Shown here: positions 1-7,757 of the stretch, piece by piece
Layout: every line of letters begins with the position of its first letter
How positions within the stretch are numbered: position 1 is the stretch's first letter
NCBI GenBank assembly: GCA_902777355.1
Contig: CACYTU010000021.1
Location: 1 to 64,000 of the forward strand
Origin: an uncultured Lachnospiraceae bacterium
Lineage (GTDB): Bacteria; Bacillota; Clostridia; Lachnospirales; Lachnospiraceae
Length of the DNA stretch: 64,000 nucleotides
Reading direction: 5' to 3'
Position numbers and translations under genes: made by a program
Notes under the pieces: model-generated
The model's input: the letters and a program-made list of their open reading frames with translations, nothing else
Database searches by the model: none
What the model was told of the DNA's origin: nothing

Positions 1-594
1 ATAGAGCTCGATGTCCGAGAGTTCAGGAACACGGGAAAGTATATCCTTGACAAAAGCCCCGAACTCCTGGGGCATCATGATCCCCGCCGAATCGCAGAGC
101 GTGACCTTGTAGGCTCCGGCCTTCACGGCGGCAGTGATCGCCTCACAGAGGAAGGCCTTCTCTGCCCGCGTCGCGTCAAGCGCGGAAAACTCCACATGTT
201 CACAGAAATAGCGGCACTCCTTTACTTTCTCCGTAATAAAAGAAAGCATAGCTTTGTCCTTCTTATGACAGATGTATTCCATCTGTACCGGCGAAACCGG
301 GACCAGCAGGTTCAGCTTGGGCTTTTTCGCGATCCGGATGCTGTCCCATGTCTTCTCGATATCTCCGTCGGCGATGTTGACACAGGCGGAGATCCGGCTG
401 TTCACCATGGAAGCGATCGTACTGTTGCTGAGTTCCTCTGCCTTGCTCCCCCCGATGGGTGCCAGCTCGATCGTATCCACCTTCAGTCTGTCCAGACTCC
501 TGGCGATCTCCAGCTTCTCCTTAAAGGTCAGCTCTCTCCCGCAGATCACCGCGCCTTCCCGAAGGGTAACATCTATCAGTTTCATCGTTCTCAT
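1..594 (-). CDS. HMGL-like / 2-isopropylmalate synthase-family enzyme (partial, 3' end outside window)
   Basis: The reading frame runs from an ATG at 594 off the window edge, giving 198 N-terminal residues. They show a TIM-barrel pyruvate-carboxyltransferase (HMGL-like) domain: LIDVTLREG at residues 5-13 corresponds to the metal- and ketoacid-binding D-x-TLR-[DE]-G motif, followed by EFSALDATR and VTLCDSAGIMMP, which match the mid-barrel strands of LeuA, CimA and NifV relatives. The family condenses acetyl-CoA with a 2-oxo acid; the substrate cannot be chosen because the C-terminal HxH motif and any regulatory domain lie outside. The start has GGAG six bases upstream; an in-frame ATG at 585 is an alternative. 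The gene lies behind a T-box leader, so it is probably induced when a particular tRNA is uncharged. The family is clear, the exact enzyme is not. Confidence 0.8.
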   Translation of the reverse strand, partial: MRTMKLIDVTLREGAVICGRELTFKEKLEIARSLDRLKVDTIELAPIGGSKAEELSNSTIASMVNSRISACVNIADGDIEKTWDSIRIAKKPKLNLLVPVSPVQMEYICHKKDKAMLSFITEKVKECRYFCEHVEFSALDATRAEKAFLCEAITAAVKAGAYKVTLCDSAGIMMPQEFGAFVKDILSRVPELSDIELY

Positions 595-675
595 GTAATT
601 CTCCTTTCTTCCCATCCTGTCGATGCCCTGCCGGCCGGATATACTCACTTCATCAGCCGGGGGAAAAATCTCCGG

Positions 676-718
676 AAAAACAGAAAAATCCCGGAGGCTC
701 TTTAAGGAACCTCCGGGA
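676..718 (-). terminator. T-box terminator hairpin
   Basis: On the minus strand an 8-9 bp perfect stem TCCCGGAGG / CCTCCGGGA (718-689) is followed by a T-rich run (ATTTTTCTGTTTTT). The 5' arm lies just after the T-box core, the usual position for a terminator that competes with an antiterminator. Confidence 0.85.
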
Positions 719-971
719 CGTCAAGAATCAATCACCTGGCGCGGTACCACCCGGATTGCCGCCTGCGCGGCCGCTCAGCTGTACTCCAACAAGTACATAG
801 CCATTTTACGTTGGCTGGACGGATCCCCTTACACACCAAAAGGCTTCAGGAAACCTGCTCAGGCAGGAGACTGCGCAATCTGTTCCACACCGGCTCACAC
901 CAACCGCCGGCTCTCTGCAGTGTACCCCAGAAAGGCATAGTGCCGTCATCGCATTTTTTGATATCGCTCGA
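676..971 (-). promoter_or_regulatory. T-box leader (tRNA-sensing riboswitch)
   Basis: Read on the minus strand, the leader contains the T-box core GGGTGGTACCGCG (752-740), which pairs with the tRNA acceptor end. Before it lies a Stem I with the GAGAGCCGG...GGTGTGAGCCGG pattern (about 915-879) typical of T-box leaders. It ends in an intrinsic terminator just before the HMGL-like gene. The specifier codon could not be fixed by eye: around 878-860 the triplets AUU, GUC and CUC are all possible, so a branched-chain amino acid is plausible but unproven. Confidence 0.85.
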
Positions 972-977
972 GTGTTT

Positions 978-1006
978 ATTTTACTGGAATACCATTTCTT
1001 TGTCAA
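978..1006 (-). promoter_or_regulatory. Promoter of the T-box transcription unit
   Basis: On the minus strand a perfect -35 TTGACA (1006-1001) and a -10 TAAAAT (983-978) are separated by exactly 17 bases. Transcription would start near 971, directly before the T-box Stem I. Confidence 0.8.
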
Positions 1007-1015
1007 TCGTTTTTA

Positions 1016-1172
1016 TCTGTGACCTGGCGCTGTTTTTTTTCGCTTTTTTATCCCGGTTACTGATCATATCTGTGGCTTGGCGCTGTTTTTTTATCGCTTT
1101 TTTATCCCGGTTACTGATCATATCTGTGACTAGGCGCTGTTTTTTATCGATTTTTATCCCGGTTACTGATCA
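1016..1172. repeat. Three 53-54 bp tandem repeats upstream of the T-box promoter
   Basis: Three near-identical units each begin TCTGTG, pass through GGCGCTG and a T-run, and end with ATCCCGGTTACTGATCA; they start at 1016, 1069 and 1123. They sit immediately upstream of the -35 box and encode nothing obvious. A role as operator copies is possible but nothing in the sequence proves it. Confidence 0.75.
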
Positions 1173-1237
1173 CGCCCTGTCGAGGGTATGATGAATTTGA
1201 TTGGTTTAGTAGTTGGATATGTTTTATTTCATGTTTC

Positions 1238-1600
1238 TCAAGCTTTAGCCCCCAACAGAGGCATCTCATTTTCATCCAGGATGATATTGTCGGCTACGAT
1301 ATTATACCTGCCGGTGCTGAGGAAATATCTCACGCACACATCGAACTTATTGTTCATGGTCATGGCATAGCCGGCATTGGGATAACGGCGCCCCAGATGC
1401 TGCATGGATCTGACAAGCCCGGCCCTAATCTCGTCATCGCTCCGCCCCCAGGTATTCATCAGCGCTCTGGCCACTGCCAACGTCATCATCGTATCATCTG
1501 TCGGATGGGACCACTTGGAAAGAAGAGGGAAATCCACCCGTTTCGTGTTATTGAACTCATAGACAGAACCGACCATATCTCCAAAAATTGCTCCAAGCAT
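1238..1600 (-). pseudogene. Truncated ADP-ribosylglycohydrolase (ARH/DraG family) remnant
   Basis: The first ~95 residues match the start of ADP-ribosylglycohydrolases: MLGAIFGDMVGSVYEFNN (residues 1-18), then the Mg-binding HPTDDTMMTLAVARAL segment and RRYPNAGYA. The family removes ADP-ribose from proteins and needs a second Asp-rich motif about 200 residues later. Here the frame stops at 120 residues, and its last ~40 residues do not resemble the family, so the gene appears cut and joined to unrelated DNA. The start is supported by GGAGGTAAAG upstream. It is probably inactive; a short functional derivative cannot be excluded. Confidence 0.6.
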
Positions 1601-2020
1601 TATCTTTACCTCCTGATTTTCTGATTTTCTGATTTCAACTTTAATGCTCTTGTCTGTTTCTGAGATAAAGATATCAAAGCTCGTGTCTCAAATGGTCAAA
1701 CAGCATTTGACCTGCAAAAAAAGAGGTAGAAAAGAGACAGAAAGAGAACCGTCCCTTGTCTCCTGAATCCTTTGTGGAGAAGACAGCGAACCGGATGCAG
1801 CAGCCCAACTTAACACGTCGAATACAAAAAGGAAACGATATGGATATGTTTTGGATATTTTCTGATTGAAATTTATCGCATTTGGATATAAAATAGAAAT
1901 ACATCACAACAGAAACGAATCCAGACGGATCCGCAGGGCGGCAATGCTGTGGAACGGTGAAAGGGAAGAAGATAAAAAAGGATAACAAAGGATAAAAAAG
2001 ATACCGGCAGGAAGGGAACC
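1601..2020. other. Intergenic region with REP-like element and promoter
   Basis: No gene is visible. It holds one copy (about 1734-1772) of a dispersed element built around GAGACAGAAAGAGAACCGTCCC and ending TCTCCTGAATCC, followed by the promoter of the HTH-Uma2 gene. A related element ending TCTCTTGAATCCC lies before the second HTH-Uma2 gene. Confidence 0.5.
1866..1894 (+). promoter_or_regulatory. Putative promoter of the first HTH-Uma2 gene
   Basis: TTGAAA (1866-1871) and TAAAAT (1889-1894) are spaced by 17 bases, 126 bases before the start codon. It was found by inspection only. Confidence 0.55.
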
Positions 2021-2953
2021 ATGGACAAGCAGAAATCATTGAATCAGGCATCGCTGATCGAAGCAATGCGCGAAAGGAAAAAAGAATACGGATACAGCTA
2101 CGGGGAGATCGCAAAACAATCCGGCCTTCCGCTGGGAACTGTGCAGAAGGTCCTGGGGGGATTTACAAAAAGTCCCCGCCGGGAAACTCTGACTGCACTG
2201 GCGGGATTCCTGCTTCCGGATCATGATCTGTTCATAGAGCATGTGCATCGGTCAGGAACAGTTTCCAATCCCGAAAAACCATCACCGGAAAACCGGCAGC
2301 AGGATCACTACATTCCCCCTGTGGAGGAGCCTCTGTATCTGCGCGATGGTGCACCGGCTTATGTAACCGGTCTTCCGAAGGGAAAGAAACAGGGGGAATA
2401 CACGATTGAGGACCGCAATGCCCTGCCGGAGGATCATCCCTCCGAACTGATCGACGGGGTAATCTACAATATGGCCTCTCCCGCCCTGAGGCACCAGTCG
2501 ATCTCGGGTGCGATCTATCACCAGCTCTGGAACTATGTAGATGCACATGGGGGAAACTGTTTGCCTTTCATTGCCCCGACGGATGTTCGTCTGGACAGGG
2601 ATGAACGCACGATGGTCGTTCCGGATGTCTTTGTACTCTGCCAGTCGGACGATGACAGAATTGATAACGATAAGTATATCAACGGGGCCCCGGATCTGAT
2701 CATCGAGGTACTGTCACCATCCACCCGCAGGAAAGATATGTTTACCAAACTGCATAAATATGAAGCGGCAGGCGTGCGGGAATACTGGATCGTGGATCCC
2801 AAAAAGGAGAAGGTTATCGTTTATCTCTTCGGGGAAGAATCTGATGTCTCTCTATATGGATTTGACAGCGAGGTACCGGTAGGTATTTATCAGGGGGAAT
2901 GCAGAATTGATTTCAGGCGTATCGTCGGGGATTTAAAGAGGCTTCATTTGTAA
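2021..2953 (+). CDS. HTH-Uma2 fusion protein (XRE-like DNA-binding + Uma2/DUF820 nuclease-fold)
   Basis: The protein has 310 residues. Residues 8-65 form a lambda-repressor-like helix-turn-helix (YSYGEIAKQSGLPLGTVQKVLGG), followed by a ~60-residue linker. A Uma2/DUF820 domain then covers about 130-300. Its PD-(D/E)xK-like core is visible: SELIDGVIYNMASP, VVPDVFVLC, PDLIIEVLSPSTRRKDMFTKLHKYEAAGVREYWIVDP. Uma2 proteins are predicted restriction-like endonucleases of unknown target and usually lack an HTH. The start has GGAAGGG upstream. A second protein of the same architecture lies 1 kb downstream (4011), with a DUF4213/DUF364 gene between them. The gene's 3' end is tandemly repeated downstream. 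Whether it cuts DNA or acts as a regulator is unknown. Confidence 0.8.
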   Translation: MDKQKSLNQASLIEAMRERKKEYGYSYGEIAKQSGLPLGTVQKVLGGFTKSPRRETLTALAGFLLPDHDLFIEHVHRSGTVSNPEKPSPENRQQDHYIPPVEEPLYLRDGAPAYVTGLPKGKKQGEYTIEDRNALPEDHPSELIDGVIYNMASPALRHQSISGAIYHQLWNYVDAHGGNCLPFIAPTDVRLDRDERTMVVPDVFVLCQSDDDRIDNDKYINGAPDLIIEVLSPSTRRKDMFTKLHKYEAAGVREYWIVDPKKEKVIVYLFGEESDVSLYGFDSEVPVGIYQGECRIDFRRIVGDLKRLHL

Positions 2954-3050
2954 AAGGCATGCAGCACGCCATGCGGAATCTGAAGAGGCTGCATTTGTGA
3001 AGGATTTTCCAACACGCCGTGCGGGTTTTGAAGAGGCTGCACTTGTAAAA
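2936..3050. repeat. Tandem copies of the HTH-Uma2 gene 3' end
   Basis: AAGAGGCT[TG]CA[TC]TTGT recurs at 2936, 2983 and 3031 (period 47-48). The first copy spans the last codons and stop of the HTH-Uma2 gene; the next two lie in the intergenic region and keep a similar ending (LKRLHL-like). Confidence 0.75.
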
Positions 3051-3123
3051 GTATCATTACAAAGCGCTGCGAAGCGGCTTTTCGTTAACTATTTCGAAAA
3101 GGGATTTTTGAAAGGAGAAGGGA

Positions 3124-3876
3124 ATGACATCTGAAGAACTGTTCAGCACACTCAAATCGCGTTTCATCGAAGTGCTGAAGGCAAACGGAATAGAGAAGGA
3201 ACCGGTGGAGGTCATCTGCCGCTCACTGTCTCCCGAGGAAGCGATCGGAACTCCCGGGCGGCAGGATTTTCCTATTCTAACAGGGAAGGATGTAATGATT
3301 CAGGCAGAGTTCCGTGGCTGCCGGGGTCAGGCTTTCACAGACGCGCCGGCATCCTTTTCCGGTACGCTTTCCGAAATCCTGGATATGGACATTGTACACG
3401 ATGCCCATGCCAGGGGTCTCTTCGTCGCGGTGATTAACGCGGTAATGGAATCACTGGGACTGTGCAGGGGAACCGTGCACTGCAGAACAGAAGGCCCGGA
3501 ACTCTGTTCACAGAAGATGAAAGCATGGCTTGCTGAACACCGTCCCGATGCTGAAAAAATCACTCTGGTGGGCTACCAGCCTGCCATTCTGGAAATGCTG
3601 AGCACAAGCGGTTATCAGGTTCGTGTGCTGGACCTCAATCCCCAAAATATCGGACAGGTCCGCCACGGAGTTACTGTGGAGGACGGCGCTGCAGCCATGC
3701 AGAGCGCAATTGACAGCGCGGATCTCATCCTCTGTACCGGAAGCACCTTGTGCAACGGAACCATTGTCGATTACATGCTGCCTGACAAGGATGTACTCTT
3801 TTTTGGAACAAGCGCGGCGGGCGCCTCCAAGCTGCTGGGTCTGAACAGGGTCTGCTTCGCTCATGAGCTCCAGTGA
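3124..3876 (+). CDS. DUF4213/DUF364 domain protein (putative heavy-metal chelation)
   Basis: The 250-residue protein resembles the two-part DUF4213-DUF364 family. The N-terminal half is an enolase-N-like fold; the C-terminal half (about 130-250) is a Rossmann-like DUF364 domain with ITLVGYQPAILEML, VLDLNPQNIG, the variable loop, ADLILCTGSTLCNGTI and a final FFGTSAAG. Family members are linked with metal or cofactor chemistry but none is well characterised. AAAGGAG lies 7-8 bases before the ATG. It sits alone between the two HTH-Uma2 genes on the same strand; a shared role is only inferred from position. Confidence 0.75.
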   Translation: MTSEELFSTLKSRFIEVLKANGIEKEPVEVICRSLSPEEAIGTPGRQDFPILTGKDVMIQAEFRGCRGQAFTDAPASFSGTLSEILDMDIVHDAHARGLFVAVINAVMESLGLCRGTVHCRTEGPELCSQKMKAWLAEHRPDAEKITLVGYQPAILEMLSTSGYQVRVLDLNPQNIGQVRHGVTVEDGAAAMQSAIDSADLILCTGSTLCNGTIVDYMLPDKDVLFFGTSAAGASKLLGLNRVCFAHELQ

Positions 3877-4010
3877 GATACTACAGGACAGAGACAAAAG
3901 AGACGGGAAAGAGGCATAGGACGGTTCTTAGTCTCTTGAATCCCTTTAGGAATGTGACGAAGAGCAGGCCACTTCCTCTCCATTCCTCTCGGTCTCAGAG
4001 GTGCAATCGA

Positions 4011-5027
4011 ATGATGACGATCGATGATATAAAAAAAAGGAAAAAAGAACTTGGACTGACAGACCGTCAGCTTGCAGAAAAATCAGGCGTTTCTCTGGCA
4101 ACAGTAACCAATGTACTCAGCAAGGCCACGGAAAATCCACGAATCAGCACCCTGCTGGCTCTGGAGAAGGCTTTAGCAGATGACTGCCGACAGCCTGAGG
4201 GTGAAACCAGCCTTTTCCCTCCCACAGGCCAATATTGCACGAATTTAGAAGGTGAAAACAGCCGGGCACAGGAGCCTTCCGGAGGTTATCTTTATGGAAG
4301 CAATGCACAAAAGCACTCCGGCAGCCTGCAGGAGTCAGATACATTTGTTAAATCTTCTGAAGCGTCCGCAAAAAGAAGTGTGCGCCCTCGCGATAACGCC
4401 CCGTTACACGGAAATGTGATCTATGGGCAGAATGAAATCACAGAGGTGGAGAAAAGCCCCGAACACAACAATTTAAAAGAGGAATTCCATACATTTGAAG
4501 AATATCTTGCTCTCCCTGATGAACGCCGGGTAGAACTGATAGATGGACATTTCTATGACATGGCATCTCCCAACGGTATCCATCAACAGATTACATTTAT
4601 GCTGTGGAGGGCTTTCTTCGAATGTATTGAAACACACAAAATGCCCTGTAAGGTACAGGGTGCGCCGTTTGATGTCCGGCTCGACGACTATACAGTTGTA
4701 CAGCCGGATGTAATGGTCTTCTGCGGGGATCCATCACAGGCTTTTGCTGTCCGGGCAACGACCCCTCCCGATCTGGTTATAGAGATTCTTTCCAAATCAA
4801 CTGCCTTTAAGGACCGCCATCTAAAGCTTTTTAAATACAGAAATGCAGGTGTACGTGAAGTATGGCTTGTGTCTCCTGATGACAGAACGGTAGAAATCTA
4901 TCTGTTTACAGAATCGGAAAAAGAACCGATCACATACTCTTTTGATGACAAAATACCTGTCCACATTTCAGAGGATAAGTGCGTCATTGACTTTGCTGAG
5001 ATCAATAAACGGCTGCCCCCTCTTTAA
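4011..5027 (+). CDS. Second HTH-Uma2 fusion protein
   Basis: The 338-residue protein repeats the architecture of the gene at 2021. An HTH covers residues 3-55 (LGLTDRQLAEKSGVSLATVTNVLSK), then a ~100-residue Ser/Gln-rich linker, then a Uma2 domain with RRVELIDGHFYDMASP, VQPDVMVFC, PDLVIEILSKSTAFKDRHLKLFKYRNAGVREVWLVSPD. The start is placed at the paired ATGs 4011/4014 because the HTH begins there; the longer frame from 3873 would add unrelated residues. The ribosome site AGAGGTG is weak. Its TAA overlaps the stop of the convergent hydrolase gene by three bases, so the two genes end tail to tail with no terminator between them. The two copies have diverged strongly in linker and HTH. Confidence 0.8.
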   Translation: MMTIDDIKKRKKELGLTDRQLAEKSGVSLATVTNVLSKATENPRISTLLALEKALADDCRQPEGETSLFPPTGQYCTNLEGENSRAQEPSGGYLYGSNAQKHSGSLQESDTFVKSSEASAKRSVRPRDNAPLHGNVIYGQNEITEVEKSPEHNNLKEEFHTFEEYLALPDERRVELIDGHFYDMASPNGIHQQITFMLWRAFFECIETHKMPCKVQGAPFDVRLDDYTVVQPDVMVFCGDPSQAFAVRATTPPDLVIEILSKSTAFKDRHLKLFKYRNAGVREVWLVSPDDRTVEIYLFTESEKEPITYSFDDKIPVHISEDKCVIDFAEINKRLPPL

Positions 5028-6505
5028 ACTTCGGAATAATTCCGCTTGGGCTTGCGGGCAGGTCCTGGTTTTTTCTTTTCCAGAAGTTCCATGCCTACAT
5101 CCTGGATGTCTCCGTCTACAGCAGCGGCCAGCCATTTGGCCATGCTGGGCACGCCTCTTCTGTGCAGATAGAATTCGGGCTGGCGCACCATGGTATGGAT
5201 GGTGCCGCCCCGGTAGAGGACCGGGCGCCTCCAGTTGTAGAGGTAAATCCCGAATGAGGGCGTCAGTTTATGTAAAGCCTGGACCATTTGACGGAGCTGG
5301 CGCGCAAAAATGCGCTGCATCCGCCTGTCGGTCTCATAGTTTTTGTTCTTCACATCATTGTAAAAAGCGCTCAACAGATAGTCCCGCACTGAGCAGGCAA
5401 AGAGATATTTGTACTGCTCTCCTCTGCGCCGGTACAGGGCCCGGTACCAGTCAAACGTCAGATTTCTCCCTTTGATATCCGCGAGAGTCTCCGGCCTGAC
5501 ATTCCATACATCCCGGGCGGTCTTTTTCCAGTCTTTGTTCAAAAGCAGGGCGCTGTCAGAAAACAGGGTCACATCGTGACATGCCGGATAAAATTCCTGG
5601 TGGATCTGTTCCGCCAGAGCGGGTACGGCAAAAGCACCGGCACTTTCTCCGGCGATCAAAAGTTTGTCCGCCTGCGGAAAAAGAGTCTTGCCGATACGCA
5701 TGGAGAGCATGAAGTTTTCATAGCCGTGAAAATACAGGCACTTCTCCTCTCCCTCTTTGTTCGTGTAACGGTAATTATTGCGGCCAAGATGCATATCACC
5801 GGTCGCGTAGGTGATCACGATGAAGTTCCAATCCCGGAAAGGATTCCGCCGGGCGTTGTTGTCCGTAATACCGACACCAATATTAAAGACCTGCGTAAAT
5901 GGGCGCAGATTGTTCCAGTAATAATTGGGCTGCCAGGCCAGGACACGGCCGCCGGTCACGGGGCGGTCCGCCGTATAGGGGTTCCAGGCAATGCCTCCGC
6001 CGGATAAAAATACACACAGGTGATCGGTCGTCCCCTTGCGGATATAGATGTGATATTCCGATCCGTCCGCAGTCTTGCCGCCCGCCACCGGAACGCGGTA
6101 CCACTGGTGCGTCTCAGGCTCTTCCTGTCCCTGAGAAAGCCCCTGTCCCGGGATGACCTGCAGCTCCGGCACCTCCAGCGGCGTTTTTTCGATCAGATTT
6201 CCAATCGCCTGCTCTGCCCTGTCCCCGACTCTCTCCTGAAGAGCCTCGATGGGGTGCTCTCCCAGCTTCTCCTGCAGAGCCTCGATTGGATGCTCCCCCA
6301 GCTTTTCCTGAAGTGTCTCAATGGGATGCTCTCCCAGCTTTTCCTGCAATACCTCGATGGGATGCTCTATCAGTTTTTCCTGCAGAGCCTCAATGGGGCG
6401 CTCCGCAGACTTTTCCTGCAGACCTTCGACAGGCTTGTCCCCAATCATTTCCTGCATATTTTCTAATGCCTTGCCCTCAAGGCCCTGATTTTTTTCCTGT
6501 CCCAT
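5024..6505 (-). CDS. Pectinacetylesterase/Notum-like serine hydrolase with N-terminal 12-residue repeats
   Basis: The protein has 493 residues from ATG 6505 (AAGAGG upstream); a GTG at 6568 would add 21. Residues ~26-96 are six copies of a 12-residue unit of the type PIEALQEKLGEH, predicted amphipathic helix. The rest resembles pectinacetylesterase-family alpha/beta hydrolases: oxyanion-type FLSGGGIAWNPYT (167-179), YATGDMHLG (233-241), nucleophile elbow GESAG (Ser288), and a C-terminal part with conserved Trp/Arg. The family removes acetyl or acyl esters from glycans or lipidated proteins. No signal peptide is seen, so it is probably intracellular. It follows the DUF6320 and condensation-like genes on the same strand, suggesting opposed acylation and deacylation steps. 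Substrate unknown. Confidence 0.7.
   Translation of the reverse strand: MGQEKNQGLEGKALENMQEMIGDKPVEGLQEKSAERPIEALQEKLIEHPIEVLQEKLGEHPIETLQEKLGEHPIEALQEKLGEHPIEALQERVGDRAEQAIGNLIEKTPLEVPELQVIPGQGLSQGQEEPETHQWYRVPVAGGKTADGSEYHIYIRKGTTDHLCVFLSGGGIAWNPYTADRPVTGGRVLAWQPNYYWNNLRPFTQVFNIGVGITDNNARRNPFRDWNFIVITYATGDMHLGRNNYRYTNKEGEEKCLYFHGYENFMLSMRIGKTLFPQADKLLIAGESAGAFAVPALAEQIHQEFYPACHDVTLFSDSALLLNKDWKKTARDVWNVRPETLADIKGRNLTFDWYRALYRRRGEQYKYLFACSVRDYLLSAFYNDVKNKNYETDRRMQRIFARQLRQMVQALHKLTPSFGIYLYNWRRPVLYRGGTIHTMVRQPEFYLHRRGVPSMAKWLAAAVDGDIQDVGMELLEKKKPGPARKPKRNYSEV
6225..6430 (-). repeat. 36-bp in-frame tandem repeats in the hydrolase gene
   Basis: Six 36-bp units encode the 12-residue EHPIEALQEKLG-type helix repeat. 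The middle units are almost identical at DNA level while the outer ones have drifted, the pattern expected from recent unequal duplication. Confidence 0.8.
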
Positions 6506-6578
6506 ATCATGTAATCCTCTTGGCAGTTTCCAAATACTTAGATGTTTCTCCGACCGTTTATCTTCCACGGGAGACAGG

Positions 6579-6682
6579 GGAAGGGGACGGTTCTCTGTCT
6601 CTTGTCTTTTTGGAAAGGAGACGGAGAACCGTCCCCTTCCTACTATGTCTCTTTGGAAAGGAGACGGAGAACCGTCCCCTTC
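6579..6682. repeat. REP-like inverted repeat with an extra half copy
   Basis: A 23-bp arm GGAAGGGGACGGTTCTCTGT+CTC (6579-6601) pairs with its complement at 6618-6640 with one mismatch. The right arm and preceding 12 bases recur at 6648-6682. It lies between the DUF6320 and hydrolase genes and touches the DUF6320 stop codon. Related elements occur near 1734, 3889 and 9318. Confidence 0.75.
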
Positions 6683-6686
6683 TCTT

Positions 6687-7646
6687 TTACAAGTGGAGAT
6701 ATTTTTCCGCCGCCTCGCGCAGCATCCTGCCGCGGAAAATAATAAGGCTGTTGACCAGAATGAGCATGAAAGCTATGCAGATGACCGCAGGCGCGACTAT
6801 GGGATTGGTACCGAGCGTGATCGGAATGATCTGCAGCAGGCTCATAAGCACATCAAAAGCAGGATAAAGAATATATTCGTGCAGTTCCATTCCCTGCGCC
6901 TTGGCGGCTGCGAATGTGACGACAACCAGAAGGAAAAACATGAAAGGGACCACCCAGGTGACCGCCCAGCTTCCTGTTTTGCTTATGCGGGCGATGATCA
7001 GGCAGGCAGCCATTATGATATAGCCCTGAATCGTCAGCATGCGGATCATGTTGCTGCGGTAATAGACGGCGATCCTGAAATCCACCCAGGCCAGAAGGAC
7101 AAAGAGCATGGCAGCTAAAAACCAGCCGCTGCCCCCCGTAATGATCTGTGCCGCTCCCAACAGAATTTCCAGGCTGATACAGACAAATGTCACCATGCGG
7201 ACCTTCAGCATAAAGCTGACTTTGGGGCTGGGAAGTCTCACAAAGGGGTCGTCATCTTCAAAAGGCATAGACAGCAGAACCTGAACCGGTTTAGCGTTTT
7301 CCTGACCGCCACCTGCTGTGGCCGCCTCAGCAACAGCCTCCTGGTTTTCTTTTTCGGCGCCTGCTGCGGCAGCGGCGGGCACTGTCTCCGGGGTTTCTTT
7401 TCCGGCGCCGCCTGCATCTGATGCAGGCACTGTCTCCGGAGCTGCTTTTTCGCTGGCAGCTGCGGCCGACACGGTGACATACCCCGGGGCTTCTTCACAG
7501 CTTCCATCTGCTGCAGATGCATCTTCCTGTCTTTTTTCTGCATGATGAAACACACCAAAATCCGGATTCAGCAGTTCTCTCTGGCAGAGCGGGCAGCGTG
7601 CCTTTCTCCCTCGAATCTGTATCATACAATTCGGACAATACTGCAT
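6687..7646 (-). CDS. DUF6320 membrane protein with N-terminal zinc ribbon
   Basis: The start is ATG 7646 (GGGAGAAA upstream), giving 319 residues. Residues 3-24 hold YCPNCMIQI...CPLCQREL, a four-Cys zinc ribbon. Residues ~50-130 are a low-complexity Ala/Glu/Pro stretch with imperfect repeats (GKETPETVPA-type). From ~150 there are about six hydrophobic segments, matching DUF6320 membrane proteins. The family has no known activity but commonly sits beside condensation-like acyltransferases, as here: the upstream gene at 7758 is one, with 111 bases between. A membrane partner or scaffold for acyl transfer is an inference from this neighbourhood. Confidence 0.7.
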   Translation of the reverse strand: MQYCPNCMIQIRGRKARCPLCQRELLNPDFGVFHHAEKRQEDASAADGSCEEAPGYVTVSAAAASEKAAPETVPASDAGGAGKETPETVPAAAAAGAEKENQEAVAEAATAGGGQENAKPVQVLLSMPFEDDDPFVRLPSPKVSFMLKVRMVTFVCISLEILLGAAQIITGGSGWFLAAMLFVLLAWVDFRIAVYYRSNMIRMLTIQGYIIMAACLIIARISKTGSWAVTWVVPFMFFLLVVVTFAAAKAQGMELHEYILYPAFDVLMSLLQIIPITLGTNPIVAPAVICIAFMLILVNSLIIFRGRMLREAAEKYLHL

Positions 7647-7757
7647 TTGATTTTCTCCCACTATATCAAACGGCGCAAAAGCCCCCGTCGACCTTATCTC
7701 CCAATTCATTGAAACGATGCTCAAAAATCCCGGCAGACGAATTCATCTACAGGTACA

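Noticed and set aside
811..1191. 126-codon plus-strand frame
   Set aside because: It is antisense to the T-box leader and runs through the 53-bp repeats; no ribosome site or family.
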